Position numbers and translations under genes: made by a program. This document shows, piece after piece, positions 45,805 to 57,440 of a stretch of DNA of 64,000 bases (positions are counted from its first letter, which is position 1; every line of letters begins with the position of its first letter). Origin of the DNA: Nemophila menziesii (Eukaryota > Streptophyta > Magnoliopsida > Boraginales > Hydrophyllaceae). The notes beneath the pieces are model-generated. The model saw nothing but the letters and a program-made list of their open reading frames with translations, did not search any database and was not told the origin of the DNA. The stretch covers positions 7,811,017-7,875,016 of the forward strand of contig JARWIR010000015.1 of NCBI GenBank assembly GCA_029959085.1, in the 5' to 3' direction.

Positions 45805-47449
45805 GTGATTTGGTTTCTGAACTAGCCCACCCCCATTATTTCGTGGCCGTCCTCTGTTTCTGTCTACTGTCATCCATTCCCCGTACATTGGTGCCTTCTT
45901 ACCAACCCCATTCTCCATTTCTCTAATTGGCACATTCGCGCTCACGCCCACTTTTCCATTCTTACCATCCTCCGATTGAATCCCACACTCATCTTTGATG
46001 TGACGAATTTCCCACAAGCGAAACAGATGCGATGGAGTCCCTCATATTCCACTTTCTGAAGATGATTCTGAATTCGTATTATCGGTACAAGTGGTTTATC
46101 AAGCTCAACTTCAACCGCTATTCGGGCAAAATTACCCCTAGCTCGTGACTTTGTGAACGGATCAATACAGACCATTTTCCCAATTAGATTACCTATAGCT
46201 GTTAAAATTTCTTCTGTATAGTTCATTAATGGTAACTACGATAACCTTACCCAAACTGTAGTCCTAAGGACCGGAGCGTCCTGCGGCATAAAATACGGAT
46301 CCCAAGGCCTCACTATTAAGTATCGATCAAGTATCATCCATGGACCCCCATTCAAAACCCGTTCATAGTCCTCTGAGTTACTAAACTGAGCCATAAAATA
46401 CCCGAAACCGACCTCAACTAAGTCCATATGTGCTTTGGGGGACCAAATTTGCGTTAACTTATTCAGCAAATACCTGAAACCTACATTATATCCAAGTAGT
46501 CGTAAAATAAGTTTATTTTTCCATACCTTACACCCTCGCTTCTTTTGTTCAGCTGTCCGGATTAATTGAGGATAGGTATTATTAGTTAAAGGAATATCAT
46601 CTTCCATTAAGAATTCTTCCAAGCCCCTTGATTGATCCATATGGATAGTGTTATTGTCACTCCTTACCGTGCCAGTAGCATATCCTCCTTGGTCCACTCC
46701 ATCTCCTGTTCCATATTTAACCGTATCTAAAAATGATAAAGCATTACCCTTACTTACCTCCCCCGCGATGGCCAACTTCAGGCGTGGTTCCTCCTTCCTG
46801 GTCTTCCCCGAAGCTGCAAAATCTGCAGCAGAGTTTGAAGTAACAGTTTGAAGTAACAGTAACAGAGGATAGGGGAAGCGTACCTGATGTGCTCCTCTGT
46901 GGAGGTTTGTGTGGGCCCCTCCTTCGCGCCTAGCGAGCCGGGTTGTTCCGCCATGATAGCATCTCCATTATCTGACTCCGCGATGAAGGCCGGATTTTCG
47001 ATCATCAACGCAGCTGCAGGTTCTGTTCTACCTACCTCAGACCTCATAGACACATTAAGTACAGCATTCGAGTGTCTTTCCTCTCGAGAATCATTATCCC
47101 TCCTTTCTACACATTCATTAGAGGCCGGGGATAATTCGTCTCTATCCATGAAATCCAAAGCTCGCTTAAGTTTCCGTTGTTGCGCTGCATTTTCTCCTTC
47201 GCCAGCTATTACCAATGCTCGGGACATATCCTCCACCTGATCCACCTCGCCAAACATTTTAAGTCTCTTCGAATATAATCGCTTAACGGAGTTTGCTTTC
47301 CCCTTGGCACTAATAATTTTGCTTGAAGGAGTGGCCGGAAGTGATGCAGATGTAAGAAGTCCGGTCTTATTTCGTCGTGTTTTATTACCGGTGGAAGAAT
47401 CCGGTGGTTGTGGTGGTTGCGGTGGCGGAATCCGCCCCCTCCCCTCCAT
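45805..47449 (-). pseudogene. LINE ORF1, 5' part (inverted segment)
   Basis: The likely start is the ATG at 47449 (MEGRGRIPPPQPPQPP, Pro-rich). It continues through a low-complexity region, with a frame change near 46780-46860 where a short GTTTGAAGTAACA unit is duplicated. The core has PLTNNTYPQLIRTAEQKKRG, VWKNKLILRLLGYNVGFRYL, FGYFMAQFSNSEDYERVLNG and GPWMILDRYLIVRPWDP: the DUF4283 domain, an RNA-binding fold of plant LINE ORF1. Then LRTTVWVRLS, ICFACGKF (a broken CCHC knuckle, with the following residues out of frame) and YGEWMTVDRNRGRPRN. The frame breaks off at 45805, the inversion edge. ORF1p binds LINE RNA. Confidence 0.85.
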
Positions 47450-47586
47450 CTTTTGACCGTTACTACCACCCAAGAAGGAATGTAAAATATTGGAGGAAAG
47501 AAATCTGGTGTAAAAGGAAAGAAAGCTAAATAAAATGTACTAAAGAAAGAGTCAGCGCCACCACTAGGCTAGAGAGAATTCTCGCT
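47450..47586 (-). other. LINE 5' leader (inverted)
   Basis: The leader before ORF1 on the minus strand; it ends in GAGAATTCTCTCTAGCC next to the junction at about 47586, where the direction of the LINE flips. It is likely to hold the internal promoter, but I see no defined motif. Confidence 0.55.
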
Positions 47587-48246
47587 CAATTTAATGTATG
47601 TTTCCAACAAGACATCGCGACGCCTAGTAGGAAAAAGAATGGAATCGCTAATGGACATACAATTGGATCAAGATATGAAGTGCTAGCAGATTTGGGAAGT
47701 GAGGATCCTAGTGGTAGTGGTGACAAGAGTAGTGAGGAGGGGGTAACCGTGGGTCAAGTAACCGAAAGACAACCAGCTCCAATGGTAAAAGAGGTAAATC
47801 ATGGGGTGATTGAGGTATCATCGAATACGCTAGTGGGGGGTTTCTTTGATAATGAAAAACAAAGTGTATTAGATGGGGAGTTGTATGGTCCTACAATGAG
47901 CCGTAAGGAGAAAAAGAACTCGAAACCGGAGAATAGAGCGAATAGTGGGGCGGATAAAGAGGGGCTTAATTCGAAACACCAGGAGGTACCTAGAGTAGAT
48001 AGAACATTAATGGTTCCGCAAAATAAGAGCGGTGAAGAAAATGGGCGTTATAGGGCAATTATTAATATCACAGAAGAAGCTGAAGAACATAGGGACCTTT
48101 TTGCAATTTCTACAAGTTCAGGGGCTAAGTCTAGCCTAGAGCTTCAGAAGAATCTTAATACTCCAATAGCATTACAAGGAGATCGAGGTGATGACTTTAT
48201 GCAGGTGGAGACTAGGGACCAACACACCAGCGCCGCCATCGGGTAG
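47587..48246 (+). pseudogene. LINE ORF1, 3' part (direct segment)
   Basis: The frame is open across the junction and gives RKKNGIANGHTIGSRYEVLA, the GSRY.VL motif seen in plant LINE ORF1 after the knuckle, then a long hydrophilic Ser/Glu/Lys-rich tail ending at TAG 48244-48246. No methionine start belongs to it; the first ATG is inside the piece. It can only be part of ORF1 whose beginning lies in the inverted segment. Confidence 0.8.
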
Positions 48247-48596
48247 AAGCCTCAATCGAGATAAGGCACCTAGCGAATCCTCCTGGGTTTGATCAGGTGC
48301 TGCATCAACTTTTGCCGGCCGCTGTGATAAATTGCAGCGAGAAGATTTGCATGGTTTCCGGCGGCGAAGAACTCCATGATCAGCAGCAGCATTTGAAGAC
48401 TTCAGAGGAGACCCATGTTGTCTCACTAGCGCAAGTGGAGCCCCTGGAGTCCTAAGAGAGCTCTCTTTTTCTTTTACATTTCGTTTGAATTATATCTGCT
48501 TCAGTAATGTTGTTTCTTTTTTATTTATTTGTTTTTGTTTTATTAATAATCTTTATGAATAATACAACTAATATAATTAATAGGGGAAGTTGGTCA

Positions 48597-49829
48597 ATGA
48601 CTAACCATCCTGTTAACGTTTTATTTTGGAATTGTAGGGGGGCTAATAGCGATGGCTTTAGACGCGCGTTCCGTGATTTAGCGGATAGACACAAACCCAT
48701 AATTGCGATTGTGGTGGAAACTAAAGCGTCGGGAGCTGAGGCGACAAACATAATCAAGTCTCTTCGAATGGAGAAGTCTATTCGAGTGGACGCGGTTGGT
48801 TTTGCTGGTGGAATTTGGGTTCTTTGGAACCAAAATTGTGTATCCGTTCAGTTGCTATCGGCTAGTAATCAGGTAATTAATTTAAGAATTTCTAGAGACT
48901 CATGTATTTCCTGGTTGCTTTCCGCAGTTTATGCGAGTCCAAAGTCTTGGATTCGAGATTCTTTATGAGATTCACTTGAAGTGGCGTCATCAAATATTAT
49001 AGAACCTTGGCTTGTGGTAGGGGACTTTAATTAGATAGGAGTGACTGAGGATCAGGTTGGAGGGGTGGAGGGCATGAATCGGAGTATGGTAAAATTCGAA
49101 AGGTGGAGGGATCAGTGTGGACTTGAAGATATGGGATTCGTGGGTCCTAGATTTACGTAGAGTGATTCGTGGCGGTCCGGGGTTCGTATTCTCAAGCGCC
49201 TGGATAGGGCTTATGGTAATCGGTTGTGGTTCGAGTCTTTTAGCGATGCCAAGGTCCTACATCTTCCCCGAGTGCATTCGGATCATGCGCCTATTTTAGT
49301 ATCGCTGACATCACCTTCGATAAGGCCCCCTGGTTTGAAGCGCTTTCGCTTTGAATCTGTTTGGTGTTTCCATGAGGGTTTTCGGGATTTAGTTGAGAAA
49401 AAATGGCAAGTGATAGGAAGGAGTCTTAGTGATTATATCGCGATTTTGAGACAGGAGCTAGAGATATGGAAGTTTGAGTTTTTTGGGGATATCTTTCGTA
49501 AGAAGCGTAGGTTAATTGCACAGATTGCGGGTATTCAGAAGGTGGTTCAGTATTTATATAATTCTTCATTGGTAAGGTTAGAGGCGAGGTTGGTAGGAGA
49601 GTTTGAGAGCTTGCTTGAACAGGAGGAAATTTTTTGGTTTCAAAGAGCGCACACCGAATGGGTTAATTCGGGGGAGCGTAATACGAGATTTTATCATTGT
49701 GCGGCGCAAATCAAAAAGAAGAAAGTAGAGGAGGTTCGTATTCGAGATGATAGACAGGAATGGATAGAGGATATGGAAATAGAGAAGGGTTTGGGTAAGA
49801 GGTTTCTTCGAGAGTCTTTTTTCGCATGA
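48597..49829 (+). pseudogene. LINE ORF2, endonuclease domain
   Basis: The AP-type endonuclease that nicks target DNA. It starts MTNHPVNVLFWNCRGANSDG (or at an in-frame ATG 90 bp upstream). It has IVVETKA (catalytic Glu), WVLWNQ, and SAVYASP. Further motifs are WLVVGDFN, then a stop, RFT, then a stop, SDSWRS, DRAYGN and PRVHSDHAPIL (the SDH catalytic pair). Three stops are TGA 48966-48968, TAG 49032-49034 and TAG 49158-49160. The two TAGs stand where Trp is usual (GDFNW and RFTWSD). 49224-49829 is open and links to RT (WVNSGERNTRFYHCAAQIKK). Confidence 0.9.
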
Positions 49830-51427
49830 GGATTATTCCTCTACCTTAGGGGGACTTCCTCCTCCGCGGAGATTGGAGGAGAGCGAGATCGAGGGGTTAG
49901 GAAGAGTGGTAGTTGACGAAGAAGTCCGCCTTGCAATTTTTCAAATGTCACCTCATAAGGCGCCGGGTCCGGATGGTTTTACAGCGGGTTTTTATCAACG
50001 GTGTTGGGATTTAGTGGGACCGTCTGTTTGTGGTATGATTAGAGATGCATTGGGAGTAGGGAGATTCCCTAAGGAGGTGTTAGGGACACTAATTCATTTG
50101 ATTCCGAAGGTAGGAAATCCGGAGTATATTACGCAGTTTCGACCCATTAGTTTGATCAATGTTTGTTACAAGATTTGTATAAAAGTTTTGGTTAATAGGT
50201 TGCGGCCTCTTCTAGCCAAGAGCATTGGACCTTACCAAAGTAGTTTTTTACCGAATAGATCAACCATTGATAATGTGGTCCTTGTAAGCGAGGTGGATTT
50301 TGTGATGAGGCATGCGAAAGGGAAGAGAGTGTACATGGCAATCAAAGTCGATTTAGCCAAAGCTTATGATAATTTAAAGTGGGTTTTCATTCGAGAATCG
50401 TTGGAGCTTATTGGGGTACCGCCTATGTGGGTGTCAGTTATCATCTCGGGAATGGAGGATAATGAGCTTAGTGTCTTATGGAGAGGAGCGCCACTTGCAC
50501 CAATCAAGCCTAAGAGAGGAATTCGGCAAGGCGACCCCGTTTCACCTTATCTTTTTGTTATTTGCATGGAGAGGCTTTCGCTACTTATTCAAGAGTTGGT
50601 GCGAAATGGGTCTTGGAAGCCACTATTTCTTTGTCCAGGGGGGGTCTCCTATTTCACACATTTTTTTTGCAGATGATTTGATTTTATTTGCGGAGGCGTC
50701 TGTTGATAGTTTCATGTTATTGCAGGATTCCCTTGATATTTTTTGTTGAGAGGCGGGACAGACAATAAGCAAAGATAAATCGATAATCTACTTTTCCAAA
50801 AATGTAGAGGAGGATGTGGCGTCTAATATCTCGATGAGGAGTGGTTACCAAAGAAGCGATGGTATTGGTAAATATTTGGGTGTTAATATTCTTTCGGGTA
50901 GGCGTCCGAAGGGCTTCTTTGGTGAGTTCATAACTGACATTCGTGGGAAGTTGGCAAAGTGGAAGGTAAATACTTTATCTTTAGCACGGCGAATCACTCT
51001 AGCTCAATCAGTAATTAGTGCGGCTCCTATGTACATCATGCAAGTTGAAAAATTACCAGGTTATGTGTGTGAAGAAATTGACCGGATTAGACGGGAATGT
51101 ATTTGGGGTTCTTCAGAGGGCCAGAATTGTATTAATTGGGTTGCTTGGGGAGATTTATGTAGCTTTAAGGAAGCCGGTGGGTTGGGGTTTAAGTATGCGG
51201 AAGATATGAACAAAGCTCTTTTGGGTAAGTTGGGATGGAAGTTAATACATGACACTTCTACGCTTTGGCCTAAGGTAATGAGAGAAAAATATTTCAAAGG
51301 GCCGCCTATGCAATATTTGATCAAGCAAACCGATTCAAGGATATGTCGAGCAATTGTGGAAGGGCTAGAGGTGATTAGAAGGGGCTCTAGATGGGTGGTG
51401 CACAATGGGGAAATGGTGGATTTTTGA
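49830..51427 (+). pseudogene. LINE ORF2, reverse transcriptase domain
   Basis: Opens with a linker, then APGPDGFTAGFYQRCWDLVG, LIPKVGNPEYITQFRPISLI, VLVNRLRP, GPYQSSFLPNRSTIDNVVLV, AIKVDLAKAYDNLKWVF, RGIRQGDPVSPYLF. The catalytic box reads FFADDLILFAE near 50668-50700, in a different frame from the motifs before it; a run of seven G at 50638-50644 is the likely site of the slip. TGA at 50747-50749 and again near 51425-51427 replace Trp. The thumb region (51018-51427) has GVNILSGRRP and ITLAQSVISAAPMYIMQ. This is the polymerase of target-primed reverse transcription. Confidence 0.92.
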
Positions 51428-53086
51428 TGTGATATTTGGATAGGAGATTCTCCTCTTATTGAATATGTCACAGGGATTTTTGAAGCTAGCGAATTGACTA
51501 AGAGAGTCTGTGATTACATGAGAGAGGATGGTACATGGGATTGGGAGGCTTTTCATAATTTCCTTCCTTCTTCGAAGTTATTAGAAATCGCGGAGATAAG
51601 ATTGGGTAGGGAGGAATCGATGAAGGATTTGGTATCATGGTTATCGGAAGCCAATGGAGAATTTTCGGTAAGATCAGTAGGGTGGGGGAATAGAACTTTT
51701 GATACTAGTATGGCATATACATGGAATAAAATTTGGGGGCTAAAATCTACACAACGGACTAGAGTGTTTTTGTGGCGAGCGGTCCGGGAAAGGATTGCTA
51801 CTAGAGGGAATTTGGCTAGGCGAGGGATGAATGTGCCGGTAACTTGTCCGCTTTGTGAGACGGAGGTGGAATCTGCTATCCATTTGTTTCGAAAATGTGT
51901 TAAAGTTAGGCGGATTTGGGACATGGTTAAAGGCGAGGTGTTAAAACATGGGAGGGAGGAGGAGGTACCTGCTACTACTCCCTTGTCTATTTCGGTTTTA
52001 GGGAATGATATATGGAGTGGGGGGTTGGGCCTGACAACTAATTCTTTTTATTTGCATAATAGGTCCCTGGGAGAACCTGAACTGGTGAACATGGCTGGTG
52101 CATCACTGTTGCTGAATTCGAACAGTAATATTTTGCAAATCAGACTTGCAGCGCCGGCAATAGGAAGACAGGCTGCTGGTGGGACAGATGGGACCAGACT
52201 GGTGGCGGGACAGGGGCGGCTACAGGTGGTGGGAGCGGACCAGACGCGCAGCGCCGATGAAGAAGATCAGCAGGAGGTTACTATAGGTTTGACGACCTAG
52301 GATAAGGCCTGGTGGATCAACAATATTTCCAGCAGTATGTTATTCGCCGGGGTTCGATGGGGAGTATTCTTTGGCGCACTACTAGACATCATTTGGAAAC
52401 AAAGGAACGAGGTGGTGTTCAATGGAGTTGCTTCACTTAACGAAGCTACTATAGTGAGGAAAGCACGGTATAAAGCTATAGGTATCACGAGAGCGTGGGG
52501 AAATTTGCCCGGGCTTTCCGTTCCAAAGAAGTCTTTGGTATCTTTGGTAGGGTGGTCAAAACCTACTAGAGGGGTCAAACTCAACACGGATGGGAGTTAT
52601 GGTAGTGGTGAACAGGGCGGTGGAGGAGGTGGTCTTGTGAGAGATTGCAACGGAGATTGGCTTGGTGGATTTATTATGAAGGTGCATCAAGATTCTCCGG
52701 TCATGGTGGAGCTCATAGCACTTTGGGAGGGACTAAAACAAGTGGAGAGATTAGGCTTTCAAGATGTGATGGTAGAGGTGGATTCAAGGGAAGTAATTGA
52801 GCTAGTTTGTAATGCAACGAATGGTAGAGGTCCTGGAGCACAATGGATCATGGAAATTCGTTTACTTTTGGATAGAAATAAGGGTTTTCAGTTAAGGAAT
52901 GTCTATAGGGAAGCTAATTCATGTGCATACTGGTTGGCTAAGAAGGGAAGGAAGCTTGGAGAGGACTTTACGTTTCTTGAGGATCCTCCAGATGGTATTT
53001 GGGGCCTTCTCACGAAGGACCGTATGGGGTATAAGTTGCCGAGATTGATATATGAACATAAATTACTCAATAATGTAATAGATTAG
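51428..53086 (+). pseudogene. LINE ORF2, zinc-binding and RNase H domains
   Basis: After the stop at 51427 the frame continues CDIWIGDSPLIEY, then a long open piece. It carries the zinc-binding motif CPLCETEVESAIHLFRKC near 51847-51900 (zf-RVT type). The C-terminal RNase H piece starts at about 52337: VKLNTDGSYGSGEQGG, then VMVELIALWEGLKQVERLG, VEVDSREVIELV and YREANSCAYWLAKKGRKL, the RNase H type found at the end of plant LINE ORF2. Asp, Glu and Asp of the active site are present. A stop at 52298-52300 and a frame change separate the two pieces. Ends TAG at 53084-53086, 55 bp before the A tail. Confidence 0.88.
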
Positions 53087-53161
53087 TGTTTGTTTAGACG
53101 TAACATGATCCATGTCTTGGGTCTCCGACGTAATAAAAAAAAAGCTTTAAGTTTTTGTTTT

Positions 53162-55085
53162 AATTTTTTGTTTATATATTAGTACTTGCTAGTCTACTCT
53201 TAAAAATGAGATGTCATCTCTCCTCCCGTATCCTTTCTATAATTATTAAGGTTGGCTTAATATTTAAGGTCACATGTCATTTTTTTACTCCTCCTCATCC
53301 CTTAGATATATACATTATTCACGCAACAAAAATTGTAAATGTAATTGAGTATTTGTTAAATAAGTATAAAGAAATGGGTCGAAAACATCAATTGGGGGTT
53401 TGACTTATTGGGGTTAACATGGGGTTTTGTACATTATATGGTGGGTAATACAAAAAATTGTCCAAAATATTGAAATATAGTCATGGATAAGTTAATGTTA
53501 TACTATCACTGTTCAAAAATAGACCGTGCGTTTGTGTAAGGAATTTGTATCGACAAGGAGGTAAAATGAGAATTTGAAATTTCAATGGGAAAGAATGCTT
53601 TTAAAAAATAAGTCGAGAGGGTAAAATTTACAAAATATAATAAGTAAAAGGATTAAAATTATAATTTAAATAATTATAAGGGATAAACAATAAATATTTA
53701 TATATGAGCTAAAAAAACCCTAATCTCACATCATAGCAGTCTTCTTCTCCATATCCATCTCAATCGACACCCAATCTCCTCGATTCATTAACTCTGGTTC
53801 CTTTCAGCACCACTAACAAAACATTCTCTTCTGCTCACGACTCCGCTTTCAAATCCATTAACAACGTACAATGTGTTTCAAAGACAAAATGTATTTCAAC
53901 TCTTTCAACACCCAGACTCATTAACGCCCATTAATTCATCAACGCGGAGATAATATTTTCTCTATAAGGTCTTTCTCAACCTTTCTCTATATTCATTCAG
54001 TTTATTTATAAAAATTAGAGATAACAATTTTTTTACCTCTTTACCTAGATTATGTGATGAATTAATTCTTAATATATATTAGTTTTGAGGCTGAATTGAA
54101 TATTGATATAGTAGCATTATGCATACATATATAGTAGTTTCAATCGAAAGTGTGATTGTTAAGTTTTCGGTTCACTGGAATTTTTTTACGGTAAAATTGC
54201 TGTCATTTTTATTTTATTGGGTATAACTTCAACGGTAAGAAACTTGACCGGATTCTATTGTTATTTATTTTTATTTTTAGATGATTTTTTGTCCTATCGG
54301 ATGAAGATGTGTTGATTTTCCTTTTTTTTGTTATAAATCTAGTTTGAGTTGCTTTATAAAATTTGTTGAATATATCTTTATCAAAATGTTTGTTGAAAAA
54401 TAAATACACATACACATTGGGATTTCATCTTCAAGTTGTTAATTTTTGTTATTACCATCAATTTTTTTAATGAATCTGGGTTTTAATGGTCAAATACCAA
54501 TTTTAAAAAATTCATTGCTCATACTTCATTTTGTATGTAAAGTAGTGATATATGAATTTTAATTTTATTATTGTCCCATAGTTATATTACATATAAAGTT
54601 GTTTTATTTAATTGTTTGTAACTTCTATTCAGGGTGGAAAAAAAATGGCCCAAACCGAGCTAAACCGAGTTAGAAAATATTGTTTTGCTTTGGCCTAATC
54701 ATAAGGTCTACAAGAACCTTGCTTAAACCCAAAACAATGAGCAGCGGGTTGGGTTAGTAAAAACAAGTTTAAGCGAGTTAAACCAACTAACCCAAAGAGA
54801 GCCAAAGTACATGTCATATCAATAAGAGAGCATATAAATTATTCATGTTATATTATCCATGTGAGACAATAAACACACACATATGTGTTTTAGGTGACCA
54901 AATATGCACAATAGATAAGAAAATATGGGCACACGGTGCACAATAGATAAGCAAATATAGGCACAAAGCTCGCATCACACGACATTTTCGCACCAACCCG
55001 CAACAACCTAGTCTTTTTGACCCACGTTGATATTTTATGGGCATTTTTTTCATTTTTGTCTACAAATACTATCTCAAATATGTCT
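53162..55085. other. AT-rich intergenic DNA, no gene seen
   Basis: No gene is visible. 54640-54830 has a GAGTTAGAAAA and AACCAACTAACCC context. Short frames on both strands are not protein-like. Confidence 0.55.
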
Positions 55086-56340
55086 AAGTGTTGTGACTTG
55101 ACACCCCGCACCCTCTTAGCCTTAACCCTTATTTGTTATTTTTATCATTGTTGGGTGGGTAGAATTTTTTATTATTTTATATTTGACCCCGTTGTGGTAG
55201 ATTTAAATATTAATCATTATCATCTGATTCTTTTGGGTTATTAATATTTTTATTTGACCCCTTTTAAGTTAGATTTAAATATTTATACTTATTATTTGAC
55301 ACATTTGGGTTATTAATATTTGATATTTGACCCACTTGAATTGGTTATAAATATTAATATTTTATAATTGACCATTTTCGATTGAATTAAAGTCTAAATG
55401 TATTTAAAAACCTTGACTATTAAACTAGAACCCAATGTGTAGTAGTTTTTTAATTAACTAGAGTAGGTTGATTTCCAAATTTTTAGAAAATAAACTTATT
55501 TGTCTTGGTTTATAGTGAAGAGGGTTACCTAACTCGAGCTCACCCTTAACTTATATGTATTTTTTTATTTTAATATTTTATTTTATTTTAAGAAAATTGA
55601 TTACTTGTACAATTGGTTAGATTTTTAAAAAATATATGTTTAATTTTTAAAATTTAAATACATTGAGACTAAATATTTTTTACTCTTTTATACAAAAATA
55701 AAATAAAAATATTTGGTAAATTTGGACGATGTATTGGTGTTGTTTAAGTGTTGTGACTTGACACCCCTCCCCCCTCCCCTGCACCCCACACACATTCCCT
55801 CTTTTTTTTCTTTGTTGGGTGGGTAAAAAAATATTTTATATTTGAACCCCTTTGGTTAGATTCAACTATTAATCGCTATCAGTTGATCCCTGTGGGTTAT
55901 TAAATTTTGTTATTTGACCCCTTTTAAGTTAGATTTAAATATTAATAGCTATTATTTGACACTTTTGTTATTAATATTTGATATTTGACCCTTTGGATTG
56001 GCTTTAAATATTAATATTTGATAATTGACCCTTTTGGGTTGAATTGTAGTCTAAATGTGTTTGAACACCTTGTTTGTAAAACTAGAACCCGGTCTCTAGT
56101 GGGTTTTCAATTAACTAGGGGTAAGTTGGTTTTTCAATTATTAGAAACTGAAGTTATTGGTCTCGGATTATAGTAAAGGAAGTTCGGGTCTAGTACCCGA
56201 CCCGAGTTCACCAGTAACTTATATGTACTCTATTATTTATAAATTCTATTTCTTTTATAAAAAATTGATTACTTATACAACACATTGAGCGCAAATATAT
56301 TTTTACTCTTTTATACAAAAAAATATTGATTAATTTGAAT
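55086..56340 (+). repeat. Two tandem copies of a ~660-bp repeat
   Basis: The copies start at 55086 and 55746 with AAGTGTTGTGACTTGACACC. They share TTGTTGGGTGGGTA, repeated TATTTGACCC motifs, CTAGAACCC, GTTATTGG-like blocks and CTCTTTTATACAAAAA. Within each copy a shorter unit (about 45-70 bp, GGTTATTAATATTTG...GACCC) recurs three to four times. The unit is not open in any frame. Confidence 0.8.
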
Positions 56341-57015
56341 TATAAATTGGACCAATCAATGTTGCATGCGACATAGTCCCCTTTAATCACATGCAAATAT
56401 TTCAAATGATTTGGTATTGAACATACCACTCAATAACCATCTAATTTCGTTTTACTTTTTACAGGTTATGTTATATGCAAGAAATATATTTTATTTAAAG
56501 AAAAAGTTCATTGGTCATGTCATTTCAATAAAAAACGACAATAATGAAAAAGGTAACATACATCACCTTCTATTATAAAATGACATGTCACTTTTAGTAA
56601 ATCAATTTCACAATACTTTATAATTGTGGGTTAAAATTTGGAAGGATAGAGATTAAAGTTGTTTGATATATTTATTTTTTTAAGTTAAATTTCTAATAAT
56701 TATATTATTTTGTTTGAAAAGTGAAATATAAAAAATTATTGTATAATTTTTTAATAAATTTATATTTGACAAGAATTATTATATTCTCTTATTTTATTCG
56801 ATATATGTATTTTTTGGTTTAATTTTTAATTTTTTATTATACATTATTTATTTAATAGAAAATCAGTTACTATAATATTTAAATTTTGCCAATTATCTAG
56901 TTTAGTATTTAAAATAATTGTAAAGAGAACATTTACTGTCATAATAATATAGCCTGATATTTAATATTGATTTCCATCCAGATTGAGCCATTATTGCAAC
57001 AAGAGGGATTTAAAA
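56341..57015. other. AT-rich intergenic DNA, no gene seen
   Basis: The last bases, TTTCCATCCAG at 56971-56981, could be a splice acceptor just before the gene fragment that begins at 57016. Confidence 0.5.
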
Positions 57016-57240
57016 ATGAATTGTTTAACTCTTGAAGCTGAGGATAATGTTGCAAATCTTCTTAAATATGCTGCTAACAATGACATAGACGGACTTAGAA
57101 AATGTATCGATCGTGATCCATCAAGTATTAACAAGTCTGGATTCTGGTGTGGGCGCCAAAAGGGTGTAAATCACATGGTTCTTCAGCAAAGAACTCCACT
57201 AATGGTTGCTTCAACATATGCCAGAACAGGCGCGCCTGTT
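57016..57240 (+). pseudogene. N-terminal fragment of an ankyrin/CCCH tandem zinc-finger protein
   Basis: It starts at ATG 57016 and encodes MNCLTLEAEDNVANLLKYAA, then NDIDGLRKCIDRDPSSIN, a FWCGRQKG motif and QQRTPLMVASTYA. This is the distinctive N-terminus of plant arginine-rich CCCH proteins (the C3H29/30/47/56/66 group), which carry ankyrin repeats before two CCCH fingers and act in RNA turnover and stress responses. After STYA the family continues with the second ankyrin helix; here it changes to unrelated sequence at about 57240, and the zinc fingers are absent. It is about 75 codons out of 600-700. Confidence 0.82.
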
Positions 57241-57440
57241 ACACAGTGGACCACTGTTCTCACCGCCCTACTAAGGTATGTATTAGGAAGAAGAAATTTA
57301 GGGTTCATAATCAATTTTCCGAAAACTCGGGGGGAGGATGGTGTATCTCCACCCTGCATTTTAAAACCTTGATATTTTCTAGATCTATAGTTTTATCAAG
57401 CTACATAAGTGATTATTTACACACGTGGTCCTTGTTATAG

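Larger units (their letters stand above)
45805..53141 (+). mobile_element. L1-type LINE with 5' inversion (twin priming)
   Basis: A 7.3-kb non-LTR retrotransposon. The same 20 bp, AAGCTTTAAGTTTTTGTTTT, lies at 45785-45804 and 53142-53161, and the element ends in TAATAAAAAAAAA. The left 1.78 kb (45805 to about 47586) is inverted: it carries the 5' leader and most of ORF1 on the minus strand. The right part (about 47587-53141) carries the end of ORF1 and all of ORF2 on the plus strand. This head-to-head arrangement is the hallmark of twin priming. The long perfect TSD suggests a fairly recent insertion, although ORF2 has several stops. Confidence 0.92.

Noticed and set aside
46887..47240. 117-codon plus-strand frame
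   Set aside because: Antisense shadow of LINE ORF1, which has the recognisable domain on the minus strand.
48172..48426. 84-codon minus-strand frame in the LINE
   Set aside because: Shadow of ORF1/ORF2 spacer sequence; no domain.
54853..55111. Overlapping minus-strand frames with Cys-rich stretches
   Set aside because: Arise from short repeats (GCACAATAGATAAG copies at about 54906 and 54940); no domain.
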